DNA from: Mycobacterium sp. 4858
GTDB lineage: Bacteria > Actinomycetota > Actinomycetes > Mycobacteriales > Mycobacteriaceae
DNA length: 64,000 nt
NCBI RefSeq assembly: GCF_900240975.1
Contig: NZ_LT968776.1
Span: forward strand, 1,426,001 to 1,490,000
Direction: 5' to 3'
Under the pieces are notes generated by a model. The model searched no databases and had not been told where the DNA came from. It saw only the letters and a program-made list of their open reading frames with translations. Shown one piece after another: positions 16,237 through 24,916 of this stretch. The translations under genes and the position numbers were made by a program. The first letter of the stretch is position 1. Each line of letters begins with the position of its first letter.

Positions 16237-19200
16237 TCAGGCGCTGCGCGCCTCGTCCTCAGCCTCGGTGATCAGGCGCTCGCTACGCAAGAACCGGACC
16301 AGGTTGTCGACCGTCTCGGTCAGGGCCGGTTCGCGCAGGCGGATATCGGCCAGGGCGCGCGCTCGCTGGTATTGGGTGTTGCCGTAGCGCTTGTCCCGCA
16401 TCGCCGCGATCTTGTCCGCCGAGCGCGTCAGGAAGTCGACCAGCGGGTAGATCGGGTCCCTGGGCGTGCACCGACGGTTCATCTCGGCGGCGAACGACGG
16501 AATGTCGTGGTAGTCGAAGCGGTAGCCGTAGCGCTCCGACAACACCCGGGTGATGTCGGTCAGGTTGTAGTAGTCGTCGGCCGTCATGTTAAAAACGTTG
16601 CCGCACACGGTGTCGTCCTTCGGCAGGTCCATCAACGCCACGATGTGGTCGGCGATCAGGTCCGCCGGCAGCAGGCTGAGCTGGTTGAGCGCGTCGGCGG
16701 CGACGCCGTGCTCGATCATGAACGCCACGGTGCGCACCAGGATGTCGTCCTGGCTGCCGAAGCCCGCGCCGGTCGGTGAGATCAGCGAGGGCCGGAAGAT
16801 GCGCACGTCCAGCCCTTGCCGCTGGGCGGCGAAAGCCAGCTGTTCGGCGACCCACTTGGTCTGCGAGTAGCCGAAGTCCAGGGCGTTCATCTCCAGGTTC
16901 GCGTCGGACTCCCCGACCACCGGTTTGACGCTCCACCCGTAGATGAAGGTGCTGGACACCAGGTGGAAGGTCTTCCGGTGCCCCGTCATGGCCAGCCGCA
17001 ACAGCTCGTGCGTCCCGGCCACGTTGGCGGGCCGCAGGGCGTCGTAAGTGCGCACGTAGTTGACGAGGGCGCCGTTGTGGACGACGGCGTCGACGCTCCC
17101 GGCCAGCCGCCGGAACCCCGCCTCGCCCAGGCCCAGCTGCGGCTCGGCGAGGTCTCCGCAGACCACGCGCACCCGCTCCCGGACCTGCGCTTCCAGGGCC
17201 GGAGACCACAGCCGGGCCTTGCGCAGCGACGCGACGATCCGGTCCAGCCCGTGCGCGGTGTCCGTGGCGCGGATCAGGGCGTGCACGGTGTGAGACGTGC
17301 GGCCGAGCAGGCTGCTGACCAGGAACGGCCCCAGGAAGCCCGTCGCCCCTGTCAAGAGGATGTCGCTGGGCGTGCCCGGCCGCGCCGGCGGTAGCGCCGG
17401 CAACCGAAGCTGGGCGTCGGCCCGCATCCGCGCGACCTCGTAGGCCTCGTACTCGGCCGAAATCTGGTCCAGCGCCTCGCGCAGCGCGTCCAGCGGTTGC
17501 CCGGACCCTTCGCCGAACTGCCGCATGAGCCGGAAGAACTCGGCCACCGTCAGCCGCTGGAGCAGGCGCGTGTTGACGTCTTCGGCCAGCTCCCCGGCGC
17601 CGTGCTCTTCCAGCAGGGCCTGCAGGTCCGCCCGCAGCTCGGCGAGCGCCAGCGAGTCGATGCCGAGGTCCGCGAAGGAGCAGTCCTCGTCGCCGGTGAG
17701 GTCGTAGCTCTCGATCAGGTTGCGGAACCGGTCCAGTGGGCCCGCACCCTCCTGCGCCGCATCGTGGGGCTGATGGGTGTAGGTGGCCAACACCGGCAGT
17801 TGACCATCCAGCCAGAGCTGGCGCGTGGACGAGCGCCGGATCTTCCCCGAGGTGGTCTTGGGGATGCTGTGCGCGGGCACGAACGCGATGGCGTGCGGGT
17901 CGATGTGGCCGTGCCGGCGGATGGCCCGCGCCAGTGCCTTGCCGTCCGGCAGCGCGTCCGCGTCGCGGACCTCGGCCACCACGGTCAGCACTTCCTGCTC
18001 GTCCTGCTCCACCGCGAAGGCGGCGACACAGCCGCCGCGGACCTGCGGGGCCGACCGCTCCACGATTTCCTCGATGTCCGAGGGGTAGCAGTTGACGCCC
18101 CGCACGATGATGAGGTCCTTGCTGCGGCCGCAGACGAACAGCTCACCCTCGTACAGGAAGCCGAGGTCGCCGGTGCGCAGGTAGGTGTGCGCGTCGTCGC
18201 CGGGGATGCGGGCGGCGAAGGCCTCCGCGGTCAGTTCCGGGCGGTTCCAATAGCCGCCCCCCTTCGAGGGCCCGTCCAGCCAGACCTCGCCGACCCGGCC
18301 CTCGCCGAGCGCGTGCCCGGACTCCGGGTCGACGATCCGGACCACGTCTTCGTCGATGGGCTTGCCGCAGCTCACCACCGGGGCCTGGTTGCGGTTCTCG
18401 GGCTGCGCCTTTTCGACCCGCGCAAGGTTCTTCTCCAGGGCGCGCTTGTTCAGCGCCAGCGTCTGGCGTCCGCGAAGCGAGACGATCAGGGTGTTCTCCG
18501 CCATGCCGTAGGCGCCGGTGAGCGCGTTGGGCTCCAGGCCGTAGGGGGCGAAGCGCTGCCGGAAGCGGGCGAACGTGCTGGCGCGCAGCGGCTCGGCGCC
18601 GACGACGATGCTCTGCAGGCTGCTCAGGTCGACCCCTTCCAGCTCGGACGTGGGCAGCTTGTCCTCCCGCAGGCACAGCTCCAGGGCGAAGTTGGGCACC
18701 GGGGTGTGGGTGGCGCGCACGTCGCTGATCAGCCGCAGCCACGCCGAAGGCCGCTTGAGGAAGTCCAGCGGCGACATCGCGTGCGTGGTCCCGCCGCCGA
18801 GCAGGACGAAGAGGTATGCGGAGATCAAACCCATGTCGTGGTGTTGGGGCAGCCAGCTGACCAGGACCTCGCCCCCGGTGAAGGCCGAGGCGTTGGCGAT
18901 GACGTTGGCGTGGGTGACGACGACGCCCTTGGGGTCGCTGGTGGAGCCGGAGGTGTATTGCAGGAAGAGCACCGGAGCCGGTGTGTCGGGGACGGGGGCG
19001 CCGCCGAACTCCTGCGTGCCATCGGTTCCGAACCACGGCAGTTCCGGGGGACGTTGGGTCTCCGGCCACGGCGACTCGCTCTCGAGGTGACTGACCAGCA
19101 GGCGGTAGTCGTACTCGAACTGCTTGGTCGACAGCACCGCCTTGGCCTGGCAGTCCCGCGCGATGAAGGCGAGTTTGGCCAGTCCCGACTCGAACGACAT

Positions 19201-19482
19201 CGGCAGCGGTGGGCTGACCGGCACGGCGATCACCCCGATGCGGGCGCAGGCGTAAAACGCCGCGACCATCTCCAAGCTGGGCGGGTAGACCAGCAGCACG
19301 CGATCTCCCCGGCGCAGCCCGGCCTCCGTCGCCAGGTAGGCGGCCAGCTCACGTGTCCGCTCGGCGAAAGTCTGGTAGGTGTAGTGCTCCTGCTCCCGGC
19401 CCTCGGCGTCGACGAAGCGGAAGAGGGTCTTGTCGGGCGTTAAAGCTTCCCACTTGTGCAGATGATCGATGAGCGTCTCCAT
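16237..19482 (-). CDS. Fatty acyl-AMP ligase / acyl carrier / thioester reductase fusion
   Basis: About 1081 residues in three parts. Residues 1-~570 are an adenylation domain with YTSGSTSDPKGVVVTH and the FAAL-style SWLPQHHDMGLISAY. About 590-670 is a carrier domain with phosphopantetheine Ser610 in GIDSLAL. From 708 to the end is an NAD(P)H thioester reductase with GATGFLG and catalytic Tyr872 in YSQTK. The expected reaction loads a fatty acid as acyl-AMP, transfers it to the built-in carrier and releases it as an aldehyde (or alcohol). It lacks the ~1170-residue layout of carboxylic acid reductase FadD9. The ATG at 19482 is chosen; a GTG at 19494 is possible. First gene of a four-gene operon. 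Confidence 0.93.
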   Translation of the reverse strand: METLIDHLHKWEALTPDKTLFRFVDAEGREQEHYTYQTFAERTRELAAYLATEAGLRRGDRVLLVYPPSLEMVAAFYACARIGVIAVPVSPPLPMSFESGLAKLAFIARDCQAKAVLSTKQFEYDYRLLVSHLESESPWPETQRPPELPWFGTDGTQEFGGAPVPDTPAPVLFLQYTSGSTSDPKGVVVTHANVIANASAFTGGEVLVSWLPQHHDMGLISAYLFVLLGGGTTHAMSPLDFLKRPSAWLRLISDVRATHTPVPNFALELCLREDKLPTSELEGVDLSSLQSIVVGAEPLRASTFARFRQRFAPYGLEPNALTGAYGMAENTLIVSLRGRQTLALNKRALEKNLARVEKAQPENRNQAPVVSCGKPIDEDVVRIVDPESGHALGEGRVGEVWLDGPSKGGGYWNRPELTAEAFAARIPGDDAHTYLRTGDLGFLYEGELFVCGRSKDLIIVRGVNCYPSDIEEIVERSAPQVRGGCVAAFAVEQDEQEVLTVVAEVRDADALPDGKALARAIRRHGHIDPHAIAFVPAHSIPKTTSGKIRRSSTRQLWLDGQLPVLATYTHQPHDAAQEGAGPLDRFRNLIESYDLTGDEDCSFADLGIDSLALAELRADLQALLEEHGAGELAEDVNTRLLQRLTVAEFFRLMRQFGEGSGQPLDALREALDQISAEYEAYEVARMRADAQLRLPALPPARPGTPSDILLTGATGFLGPFLVSSLLGRTSHTVHALIRATDTAHGLDRIVASLRKARLWSPALEAQVRERVRVVCGDLAEPQLGLGEAGFRRLAGSVDAVVHNGALVNYVRTYDALRPANVAGTHELLRLAMTGHRKTFHLVSSTFIYGWSVKPVVGESDANLEMNALDFGYSQTKWVAEQLAFAAQRQGLDVRIFRPSLISPTGAGFGSQDDILVRTVAFMIEHGVAADALNQLSLLPADLIADHIVALMDLPKDDTVCGNVFNMTADDYYNLTDITRVLSERYGYRFDYHDIPSFAAEMNRRCTPRDPIYPLVDFLTRSADKIAAMRDKRYGNTQYQRARALADIRLREPALTETVDNLVRFLRSERLITEAEDEARSA

Positions 19483-19508
19483 CGCAGGAGCCACCCCCTT
19501 CTGGGTTC

Positions 19509-19549
19509 ACTATGAGCGATAAGGGCTTTCGTACCAATGGATAAAGCCC
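19509..19549 (-). promoter_or_regulatory. Candidate promoter with flanking inverted repeat
   Basis: On the minus strand TTGGTA (19537-19532) and CATAGT (19514-19509) are separated by 17 bases, fitting a -35/-10 pair that would start transcription about 20 bases before the ligase gene. Perfect 7-base arms GGGCTTT/AAAGCCC (19523-19529 and 19543-19549) bracket the -35 element, as an operator or 5' hairpin would. Confidence 0.45.
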
Positions 19550-19754
19550 AATGTAACGCCGCTGGAGGAGCCCAGGCAAAGTAAGCAGGCCCATTTTGGG
19601 CGGTGCACATTAATCTCACAGCATAGGCTTGGCTACGGTGACTGACTTCCGTCGAACAAGGGCGTAACTACTGACCTCAGTATCCGCGATAACGGGCTCT
19701 ACCAGGTGATTCCACCGGACAGCGCTCCGCCAACACGGACATACTGATGTTTGC

Positions 19755-19788
19755 ATTTGCGCGCTTCCTGAATTTGCGCTTCGCAAAT
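19755..19788. promoter_or_regulatory. ATTTGCG repeat cluster (putative operator)
   Basis: The half-site ATTTGCG occurs at 19755-19761 and 19772-19778 (17 bases apart) and inverted as CGCAAAT at 19782-19788. The last two form a perfect 7-3-7 palindrome. It lies midway between the divergence of the operon and the lipid kinase gene. No known regulator was matched. Confidence 0.5.
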
Positions 19789-19939
19789 CGCACGTGATTC
19801 GGGCCTCATATCGTATCGCCACCGCAAACGGCGTAAATACATCCAATGGATATGGAGCTCCCGCGCGGGATGGCGGCATGAAAGTGATTTCCGCCACGGC
19901 CTTCCGGCGCCGGCGTTGCTGATCTACTGAGATACGCAG

Positions 19940-20926
19940 TCAGCCGGTCCGGGCGACGCGGATGAGCGGGCCGGCGCGGGCCACCAGCCTGGTGACGCCG
20001 ACGTATCGTTCGCCGTCGATGATCGGCGACAGCGGCTCACCCTCGGCCTCGATCACCATCTCACGTCCGTTGACGTCGCGTACCCGACGGCCGTGGACCG
20101 TCCCGTTGGTGAGCGCCGACGGAAGCTGCGTGACGATCCTGGACGGCCTGACCTCGCCGGCCTGAAAGTGCAGCGCACCGGGGCTTTCGGCCTTCGGGAA
20201 AAGCCGGAACGGCCCGCCGATCCGCAGGTCGATCGCACCGGCGTGCAGCAGGCGGTGCGTCCGCGTCGGAACCTCCTCACCGTCGATGACGACTCGGGCG
20301 CGCGTCGGCGCGAACAGCACGGACGCGTAGTTGGACGCCTGCGAGCGCCCGACCTTCGACGCCAGATAGTCACGGAACGACCGACCGATCACCTTCGCGA
20401 CTTCGCCGCGGCCGTGGTCGGGCTTTCCGTAATACATGTCGTAGAACCGGTTTCCGACGCCGCCGGCGGCCAGCCCGAAGCACAGCCGGTGGAACGGCGC
20501 GCCGTCCGCGGTTTCGCCGTCGAGCCGCAAGGTGTCCAGGCGGATCTCGGGCGGGGGGCGGTCGGCCGCCGCGGCGGCCGCCAGCGCGCGGATGACGGCG
20601 TCGGGCCGCCCACGAACCCCTGCCTTGCGGGCGACGGCGTTGACGCTGCCCCCATTGGTGGGCACGAAGGCCGGCCAGCGGTCGGGATCGCTCTCGCAGC
20701 GCTCGGTCTCGTTGATCAACCAGTGCAGCGCGCCGTCGCCGCCGTCCCCCACCAGGTGGGTGACCCGCGGGTGAAGCCGGTCCAGGGTCTTGCCGAGCTC
20801 CTCGATGGACGCCGTCTCGTGCACCTCGCCCCGCGGGCCGACGATGCGGCGCAACTCGGCGACACGGTCGCCCCGCCCGCGGCGGTTCTGGCGCGCGAGC
20901 GGATTGACGATGACACCTAGATACAT
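19940..20926 (-). CDS. Diacylglycerol kinase-family lipid kinase
   Basis: A 328-residue cytoplasmic protein of the DAGK/sphingosine-kinase catalytic family. It has the N-terminal VIVNPLARQNRRG, the glycine-rich nucleotide loop VGDGGDGALHW (a GGDGT-type loop with Ala-Leu instead of Thr) and TNGGSVNAVARKAG in place of the usual GTxND. It phosphorylates a lipid or lipid-like alcohol; the substrate is unknown. It sits upstream on the same strand as the acyl-reductase operon but is separated by 445 bases, and is divergent from the SDR gene. Confidence 0.85.
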   Translation of the reverse strand: MYLGVIVNPLARQNRRGRGDRVAELRRIVGPRGEVHETASIEELGKTLDRLHPRVTHLVGDGGDGALHWLINETERCESDPDRWPAFVPTNGGSVNAVARKAGVRGRPDAVIRALAAAAAADRPPPEIRLDTLRLDGETADGAPFHRLCFGLAAGGVGNRFYDMYYGKPDHGRGEVAKVIGRSFRDYLASKVGRSQASNYASVLFAPTRARVVIDGEEVPTRTHRLLHAGAIDLRIGGPFRLFPKAESPGALHFQAGEVRPSRIVTQLPSALTNGTVHGRRVRDVNGREMVIEAEGEPLSPIIDGERYVGVTRLVARAGPLIRVARTG

Positions 20927-21004
20927 CCGTGGCGTCCGGGTGAGTTTCCGCTGGCCATCCCACGCACGATACCTGCGGCGTTCGGATGGACGAGATCACG
21001 TAGT

Positions 21005-21010
21005 TAGGGT
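21005..21010 (+). promoter_or_regulatory. Candidate leaderless -10 element of SDR gene
   Basis: TAGGGT is followed by seven bases and the ATG at 21018, the arrangement expected for a leaderless mycobacterial transcript. Confidence 0.4.
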
Positions 21011-21017
21011 GGGCTGC

Positions 21018-21917
21018 ATGCCGGGTTGGACCACAGCGCAGCTGCCTTCGTTCGCCGGACGCACCGTCGTGATCACCGGGGCCAACGCCGGCCTGGGCGA
21101 GGTCACCGCCCGCGAATTGGCGCGGGTCGGTGCCCGCGTCGTGCTGGCGGTGCGCAACACCGAGAAGGGCAAGGCCGCCGCCGAGCGGATGACCGGCTTC
21201 AAAACCGGCCAAGTCGAGGTGCGCCAGCTCGACCTGCAGGACCTGGGCTCGGTGCGGCGCTTCGCCGACGAGATGGGCACGGTCGACGTGCTGGTCAACA
21301 ATGCCGGCATCATGGCCACCAAGCACGCGGTGACCGCCGACGGCTTCGAGGGTCAGATCGGCACCAACCACCTCGGCCACTTCGCGTTGACCAACCTGCT
21401 GCTGCCCAGGCTGACCGACCGGGTGGTGACGGTGTCGTCGCTGATGCACCACTTCGGTTACATCAGCCTCAGGGATTTGAATTGGCGGTCCCGCCCGTAT
21501 TCGGCGTGGCTGGCCTACAGCCAGTCCAAGCTGGCCAACCTGCTGTTCACCAGCGAGCTGCAGCGGCGCCTGGACGCCGCCGGTTCCGGGCTGCGCGCGG
21601 TGGTCGCCCACCCGGGCTGGTCGCACACGAACCTGCAGGGCAATTCCGGCCGCAAATGGGGCGACGCGGCGGTACTGGCCGTCGACCGCATCGTGTCCAC
21701 CGACGCCGATTTCGGCGCGCGGCAGACGCTGTACGCCGTGTCGCAGGATCTGCCGGGGAACACCTTCGTCGGCCCGCGCTTCGGTCTGTATGGCCGCACC
21801 CAGCCGACCTGGCGCAACTGGCCCGCCAAGCGGGCGGGCACCGCCGCGGCGCTGTGGGACCTGTCCGAGCGGCTGACGGGCACCGCGTTCCCGCTCCCGG
21901 CGGGCGGTTTGCCGTGA
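21018..21917 (+). CDS. Short-chain dehydrogenase/reductase
   Basis: A 299-residue SDR with cofactor loop TGANAGLG (VITGANAGLGE), NNAG (LVNNAGIM), catalytic Ser in TVSSLMHH and Tyr/Lys in YSQSK. It resembles the retinol-dehydrogenase/WWOX-type oxidoreductases common in actinobacteria. The start at 21018 follows a leaderless-type -10. It is followed 18 bases later by a membrane transporter and then a P450, suggesting a small oxidation cluster. Substrate unknown. Confidence 0.88.
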   Translation: MPGWTTAQLPSFAGRTVVITGANAGLGEVTARELARVGARVVLAVRNTEKGKAAAERMTGFKTGQVEVRQLDLQDLGSVRRFADEMGTVDVLVNNAGIMATKHAVTADGFEGQIGTNHLGHFALTNLLLPRLTDRVVTVSSLMHHFGYISLRDLNWRSRPYSAWLAYSQSKLANLLFTSELQRRLDAAGSGLRAVVAHPGWSHTNLQGNSGRKWGDAAVLAVDRIVSTDADFGARQTLYAVSQDLPGNTFVGPRFGLYGRTQPTWRNWPAKRAGTAAALWDLSERLTGTAFPLPAGGLP

Positions 21918-21923
21918 CACGAC

Positions 21924-21929
21924 TAGATT
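21924..21929 (+). promoter_or_regulatory. Candidate leaderless -10 element of DMT transporter gene
   Basis: TAGATT, six bases, then ATG at 21936. This would allow the transporter and P450 to be transcribed apart from the SDR gene. Confidence 0.4.
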
Positions 21930-21935
21930 GGTGGC

Positions 21936-22862
21936 ATGTCGAGGGCTGATCTGGCGGCGATTCTTGCCCTGTGCGCCGCACTGGCGTCGGCGATCGGCAA
22001 CGTCGTGCGCCAGCGTTCCGCGCAGGAGGTCACCGACAAACCGGTCGGGCACCTGGCGCTGTTCGGCATGCTGTTGCGCGATACCCGTTGGTGGATGGGC
22101 GGTCTCGGCGACATCGCCAGCTACATTCTGCTGGCCGCGGCCCTGGACAAGGGCTCGGTGCTGTTGGTGATGTCGCTGCAGGTGACCTCGCTGCTGTTCG
22201 CCCTGCCGCTCTATGCGCGGATGAGCCGCCACCCGGTCACCCGCGGCGAGTGGATGTGGGCGATGTTGCTGACCGCGGCGCTGGTGGTCGTCATCGCGGT
22301 CGGCCAGCCGGTGGGCGGCCAGGAGCGCGCCGCGGCCCAGGTCTGGCTGATCGTGGCCCTGGCGATGGCCCCGCCGCTGCTGTTGGCGATGCTGGGCGCC
22401 CGCGTCTGGTCGGACCGCCCGGCGGCGGCCGTCTTGCTCGCCGCGGTCGCCGGCTCGTTGCTGGCGGTGTTCGCAGTGCTGATGAAGGGCGTCGTCGACA
22501 TCCTCGAACACAACCCCGACCAGTTGTGGAGCAGACCCGAGCTGTACGGCTGGGTGTTCTGCGGGGCGGCCGGGATGGTGATTCATCAATCGGCCTACCG
22601 CGCCGGCGCGCTGACCGCCTCGTTGCCGACGATCATCGCCGCCAAGCCCATCGTGGGCGCGGTGCTCGGGATCGCCGTGCTGGGCGAGACGTTGGACGCG
22701 CACGGCTTCGATTGGGTGGTACTGGCGGTGGCGGCGGTGTTGGTGATCGTCGCGACGGTGGGCCTGGCCCACGGTGAGGCCGCGACAGTGTCGGCGGGCG
22801 CGGGTCGCGACGTCAGAATCGCCGACGAGCCGGAAGCGTCTCCGCAACGCTTGAGCGGGTAG
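21936..22862 (+). CDS. DMT-superfamily (EamA/NIPA-like) membrane protein
   Basis: A 308-residue protein with about nine or ten hydrophobic helices and the two-fold layout of drug/metabolite transporters. The N half begins LALCAALASAIGNVVRQRSA and the C half has QSAYRAGALTASLPTIIAAK, the loop typical of the second DMT repeat. The last 35 residues are a soluble tail. Substrate unknown. The stop is two bases before the P450 start, so the two are co-transcribed. Confidence 0.82.
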   Translation: MSRADLAAILALCAALASAIGNVVRQRSAQEVTDKPVGHLALFGMLLRDTRWWMGGLGDIASYILLAAALDKGSVLLVMSLQVTSLLFALPLYARMSRHPVTRGEWMWAMLLTAALVVVIAVGQPVGGQERAAAQVWLIVALAMAPPLLLAMLGARVWSDRPAAAVLLAAVAGSLLAVFAVLMKGVVDILEHNPDQLWSRPELYGWVFCGAAGMVIHQSAYRAGALTASLPTIIAAKPIVGAVLGIAVLGETLDAHGFDWVVLAVAAVLVIVATVGLAHGEAATVSAGAGRDVRIADEPEASPQRLSG

Positions 22863-22864
22863 CA

Positions 22865-24082
22865 ATGGCCGGTACCGACTGCCCCGCAGTCCAACTGCCG
22901 TTGCCGCGCCCTAACGTCTTGGCTCTCGCGCCGCAATACCATGCGCTTCGCCGCGACGCGCCGCTTACCGGGGTTTTGACGCCGACGGGTCGGCCGGCGT
23001 GGCTGGTGACCAGCTATAAAGAAGCCCGCGAGATTTTCGCCGACGCGGCGCGCTTCGGTCTTCACGCCCCGGTGGATCCAGAGGCCTTGGGAGACAACCC
23101 TTTCGAACGTGACATGGCGAGAATGGTCATGGCCTACGAAGGTCAGGTAACGAGAATGCGGAAGCTGATGCTGCCGTGGTTTGCCCCAAAGCGGCTCGCG
23201 CCGTTCAGTGGCCGGATCCAGGAATTGACCGACGGCTGCTTCGACGACATGGCCGCGGCGCACGACCGCCATCCCGGCCAGCCCGTGAACTTCCATGACC
23301 TGGTGGGATTCCGGCTTCCGGGCCTGGTGATCTGCGCCATGCTGGGTGTCCCCGACGCGGACCGCGACCACGTGATCGGCCTGTCGGGGCGCCTGGGCAG
23401 CACCGCCGACGCCGATGACAAGATGGCCGCCATCGCCGAACTCCGGCAATGCGTAACCCGTCTGCTCGAGACCAAGCGGCATGCCCGCGGCGAAGACGTC
23501 TTCTCGCATCTGTTGGCCGCTCAGGATGCCGATCCCCACCTGCTCTCCGATTCCGACCTGAGATACTTCGCGGTGGGCCTGGTCTCTCCCGGTCACGAAA
23601 CCATGGTGGCCCGAATGGACTTCGCGGTGCTCTACCTGCTCAGCGAGCCGAGCCGGCGGGATTGGCTGATGGCCGACGTCGGCGCACGGTTGGACAAGAC
23701 CGTCGAGGAGATCCTGCGGATGACCTCGCCCCACCACACGGGCCGGCCGCGGTACGCGCTCGAGGACGTCGAGATCGGCGGTGTCACCGTACGCCGCGGC
23801 GACCTGGTGATCGTTTCCGAAGGGGCGGCGAACCGCGACCCATCCGTGTTCGACGACCCCGACGTGTTCAACCCGGACCGAATGCCCAACGGCCACATCG
23901 CCTTCGGTCATGGGCCGCATTACTGCATCGGGCAGAACCTCGCGCGCATCGAGCTGCGGATGATGGTCAGGTCGCTGTTCCAGCGGTTCCCGGACATCCG
24001 CCTGGCCGTCGACGTCAACGATCTCGAGATCATCACCGACCGCATCGACGGCGGTGTCGCGGCCGTTCCGGTCACCTGGTGA
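22865..24082 (+). CDS. Cytochrome P450
   Basis: A 405-residue soluble bacterial P450. The haem-ligand loop is FGHGPHYCIGQNLAR with Cys354, the K-helix has EILR (ExxR), and the I-helix reads VGLVSPGHETM, so the usual acidic-Thr pair is present as Glu-Thr. The CYP subfamily cannot be assigned by eye and the electron donor is not encoded beside it. It forms an operon with the DMT transporter, whose stop is two bases away, and converges with tRNA-Tyr. Confidence 0.95.
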   Translation: MAGTDCPAVQLPLPRPNVLALAPQYHALRRDAPLTGVLTPTGRPAWLVTSYKEAREIFADAARFGLHAPVDPEALGDNPFERDMARMVMAYEGQVTRMRKLMLPWFAPKRLAPFSGRIQELTDGCFDDMAAAHDRHPGQPVNFHDLVGFRLPGLVICAMLGVPDADRDHVIGLSGRLGSTADADDKMAAIAELRQCVTRLLETKRHARGEDVFSHLLAAQDADPHLLSDSDLRYFAVGLVSPGHETMVARMDFAVLYLLSEPSRRDWLMADVGARLDKTVEEILRMTSPHHTGRPRYALEDVEIGGVTVRRGDLVIVSEGAANRDPSVFDDPDVFNPDRMPNGHIAFGHGPHYCIGQNLARIELRMMVRSLFQRFPDIRLAVDVNDLEIITDRIDGGVAAVPVTW

Positions 24083-24100
24083 CAGGCGGCCGCGAGCTGG

Positions 24101-24184
24101 TGGTGGCAGGTACAGGATTCGAACCTGTGAAGCTTTCGCGACGGATTTACAGTCCGCTCCCATTGGCCGCTCGGGCAACCTGCC
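24101..24184 (-). tRNA. tRNA-Tyr (GTA)
   Basis: Read on the minus strand, acceptor arms GGCAGGT (24184-24178) and ACCTGCC (24111-24105) pair perfectly, followed by discriminator A and an encoded CCA (24103-24101). The anticodon loop is CTGTAAA, giving GTA, between GGA and TCC of the stem. A long class II variable arm (GCGAAAGC region) and the T-loop GGTTCGAATCC are present, as expected for bacterial tRNA-Tyr. Confidence 0.97.
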
Positions 24185-24253
24185 GCCAGACAGGTTACAA
24201 CGAGGGGGTAGACAAAGCACAAACGGCCATCACGGGATGAAGGGACGGATCGA

Positions 24254-24745
24254 ATGGCGGACTCATCGTTCGACATTGTCAGCAAAGTCGAGCGCCAAGA
24301 GGTCGACAACGCACTCAACCAGGCCGCCAAGGAGCTGGCCACCCGCTTCGACTTCCGCGGCACCGACACCACGATCGCGTGGAAGGGCGACGAGGCTATC
24401 GAGCTGACGTCGTCCACCGAGGAACGCGTCAAGGCGGCCGTCGACGTCTTCAAGGAGAAGCTGATCCGCCGGGACATCTCGATGAAGGCCTTCGACGCCG
24501 GCGAGCCGCAGGCGTCCGGCAAGACCTACAAGGTCAGCGGCACCCTGAAGCAGGGCATCGACAGCGAGCACGCCAAGAAGATCACCAAGCTGATCCGCGA
24601 CGAGGGGCCGAAAGGCGTCAAGACGCAGATCCAGGGCGACGAGATCCGCGTGACGAGCAAGAAGCGCGACGACCTGCAGGCCGTCATCTCGATGCTCAAG
24701 CAGGCGGACCTGGACGTCGCGCTGCAGTTCGTCAACTACCGGTAG
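24254..24745 (+). CDS. yajQ: YajQ family nucleotide-binding protein (Rv0566c type)
   Basis: A 163-residue cytoplasmic protein matching the YajQ family over its full length ([54 protein letters not shown] end). Homologues in other bacteria bind cyclic di-GMP or tRNA-like nucleotides; the mycobacterial role is unsettled. GAAGGGA nine bases before the ATG is the ribosome site. It marks the left edge of the block syntenic with M. tuberculosis Rv0566c-Rv0533c, here inverted. Confidence 0.95.
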   Translation: MADSSFDIVSKVERQEVDNALNQAAKELATRFDFRGTDTTIAWKGDEAIELTSSTEERVKAAVDVFKEKLIRRDISMKAFDAGEPQASGKTYKVSGTLKQGIDSEHAKKITKLIRDEGPKGVKTQIQGDEIRVTSKKRDDLQAVISMLKQADLDVALQFVNYR

Positions 24746-24777
24746 GCGGGCGGCGGCTTCGGGGGGGCACCGCGGCC

Positions 24778-24835
24778 GCGAGCGTAACCTCACCGCGAAA
24801 TTGCGCCCGATTTTTCGCATTGTCGTTACGCTCGC
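24778..24835. repeat. Nested inverted repeat (possible terminator or intergenic palindrome)
   Basis: Outer perfect 11-base arms GCGAGCGTAAC / GTTACGCTCGC (24778-24788, 24825-24835) enclose inner arms GCGAAA/TTTCGC (24795-24800, 24813-24818). It follows the yajQ stop by 32 bases. The GAGCGT core is shared with the palindromes after fadD8, hinting at a dispersed element. Confidence 0.65.
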
Positions 24836-24916
24836 GCTCGACGGGCGATTACTGGCCCGGCCAACCGGTGGGTGCCTAATGTAGTGACCAGCCCCACAAT
24901 GTGAGCGAGGTTCACG

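Larger units (their letters stand above)
19495..19939. other. Long, less GC-rich intergenic leader of the acyl-reductase operon
   Basis: About 445 bases with no convincing gene and visibly lower GC than its surroundings. A minus-strand frame at 19616-19897 has no ribosome site and atypical codon use. The region contains a promoter-like element and two sets of inverted or repeated half-sites, listed separately, so it is probably a regulatory region; lower GC may also mark older gene loss or transfer. Confidence 0.6.

Noticed and set aside
17497..19443. 648-codon plus-strand frame opposite the acyl-AMP ligase
   Set aside because: Shadow frame created by third-position GC bias of the real gene.
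19616..19897. 93-codon minus-strand frame in the operon leader
   Set aside because: No ribosome site, unusual codon use and it overlaps operator-like repeats; treated as noncoding.
20370..22865. 831-codon minus-strand frame opposite the SDR and DMT genes
   Set aside because: No domains and antisense to three well-supported genes.
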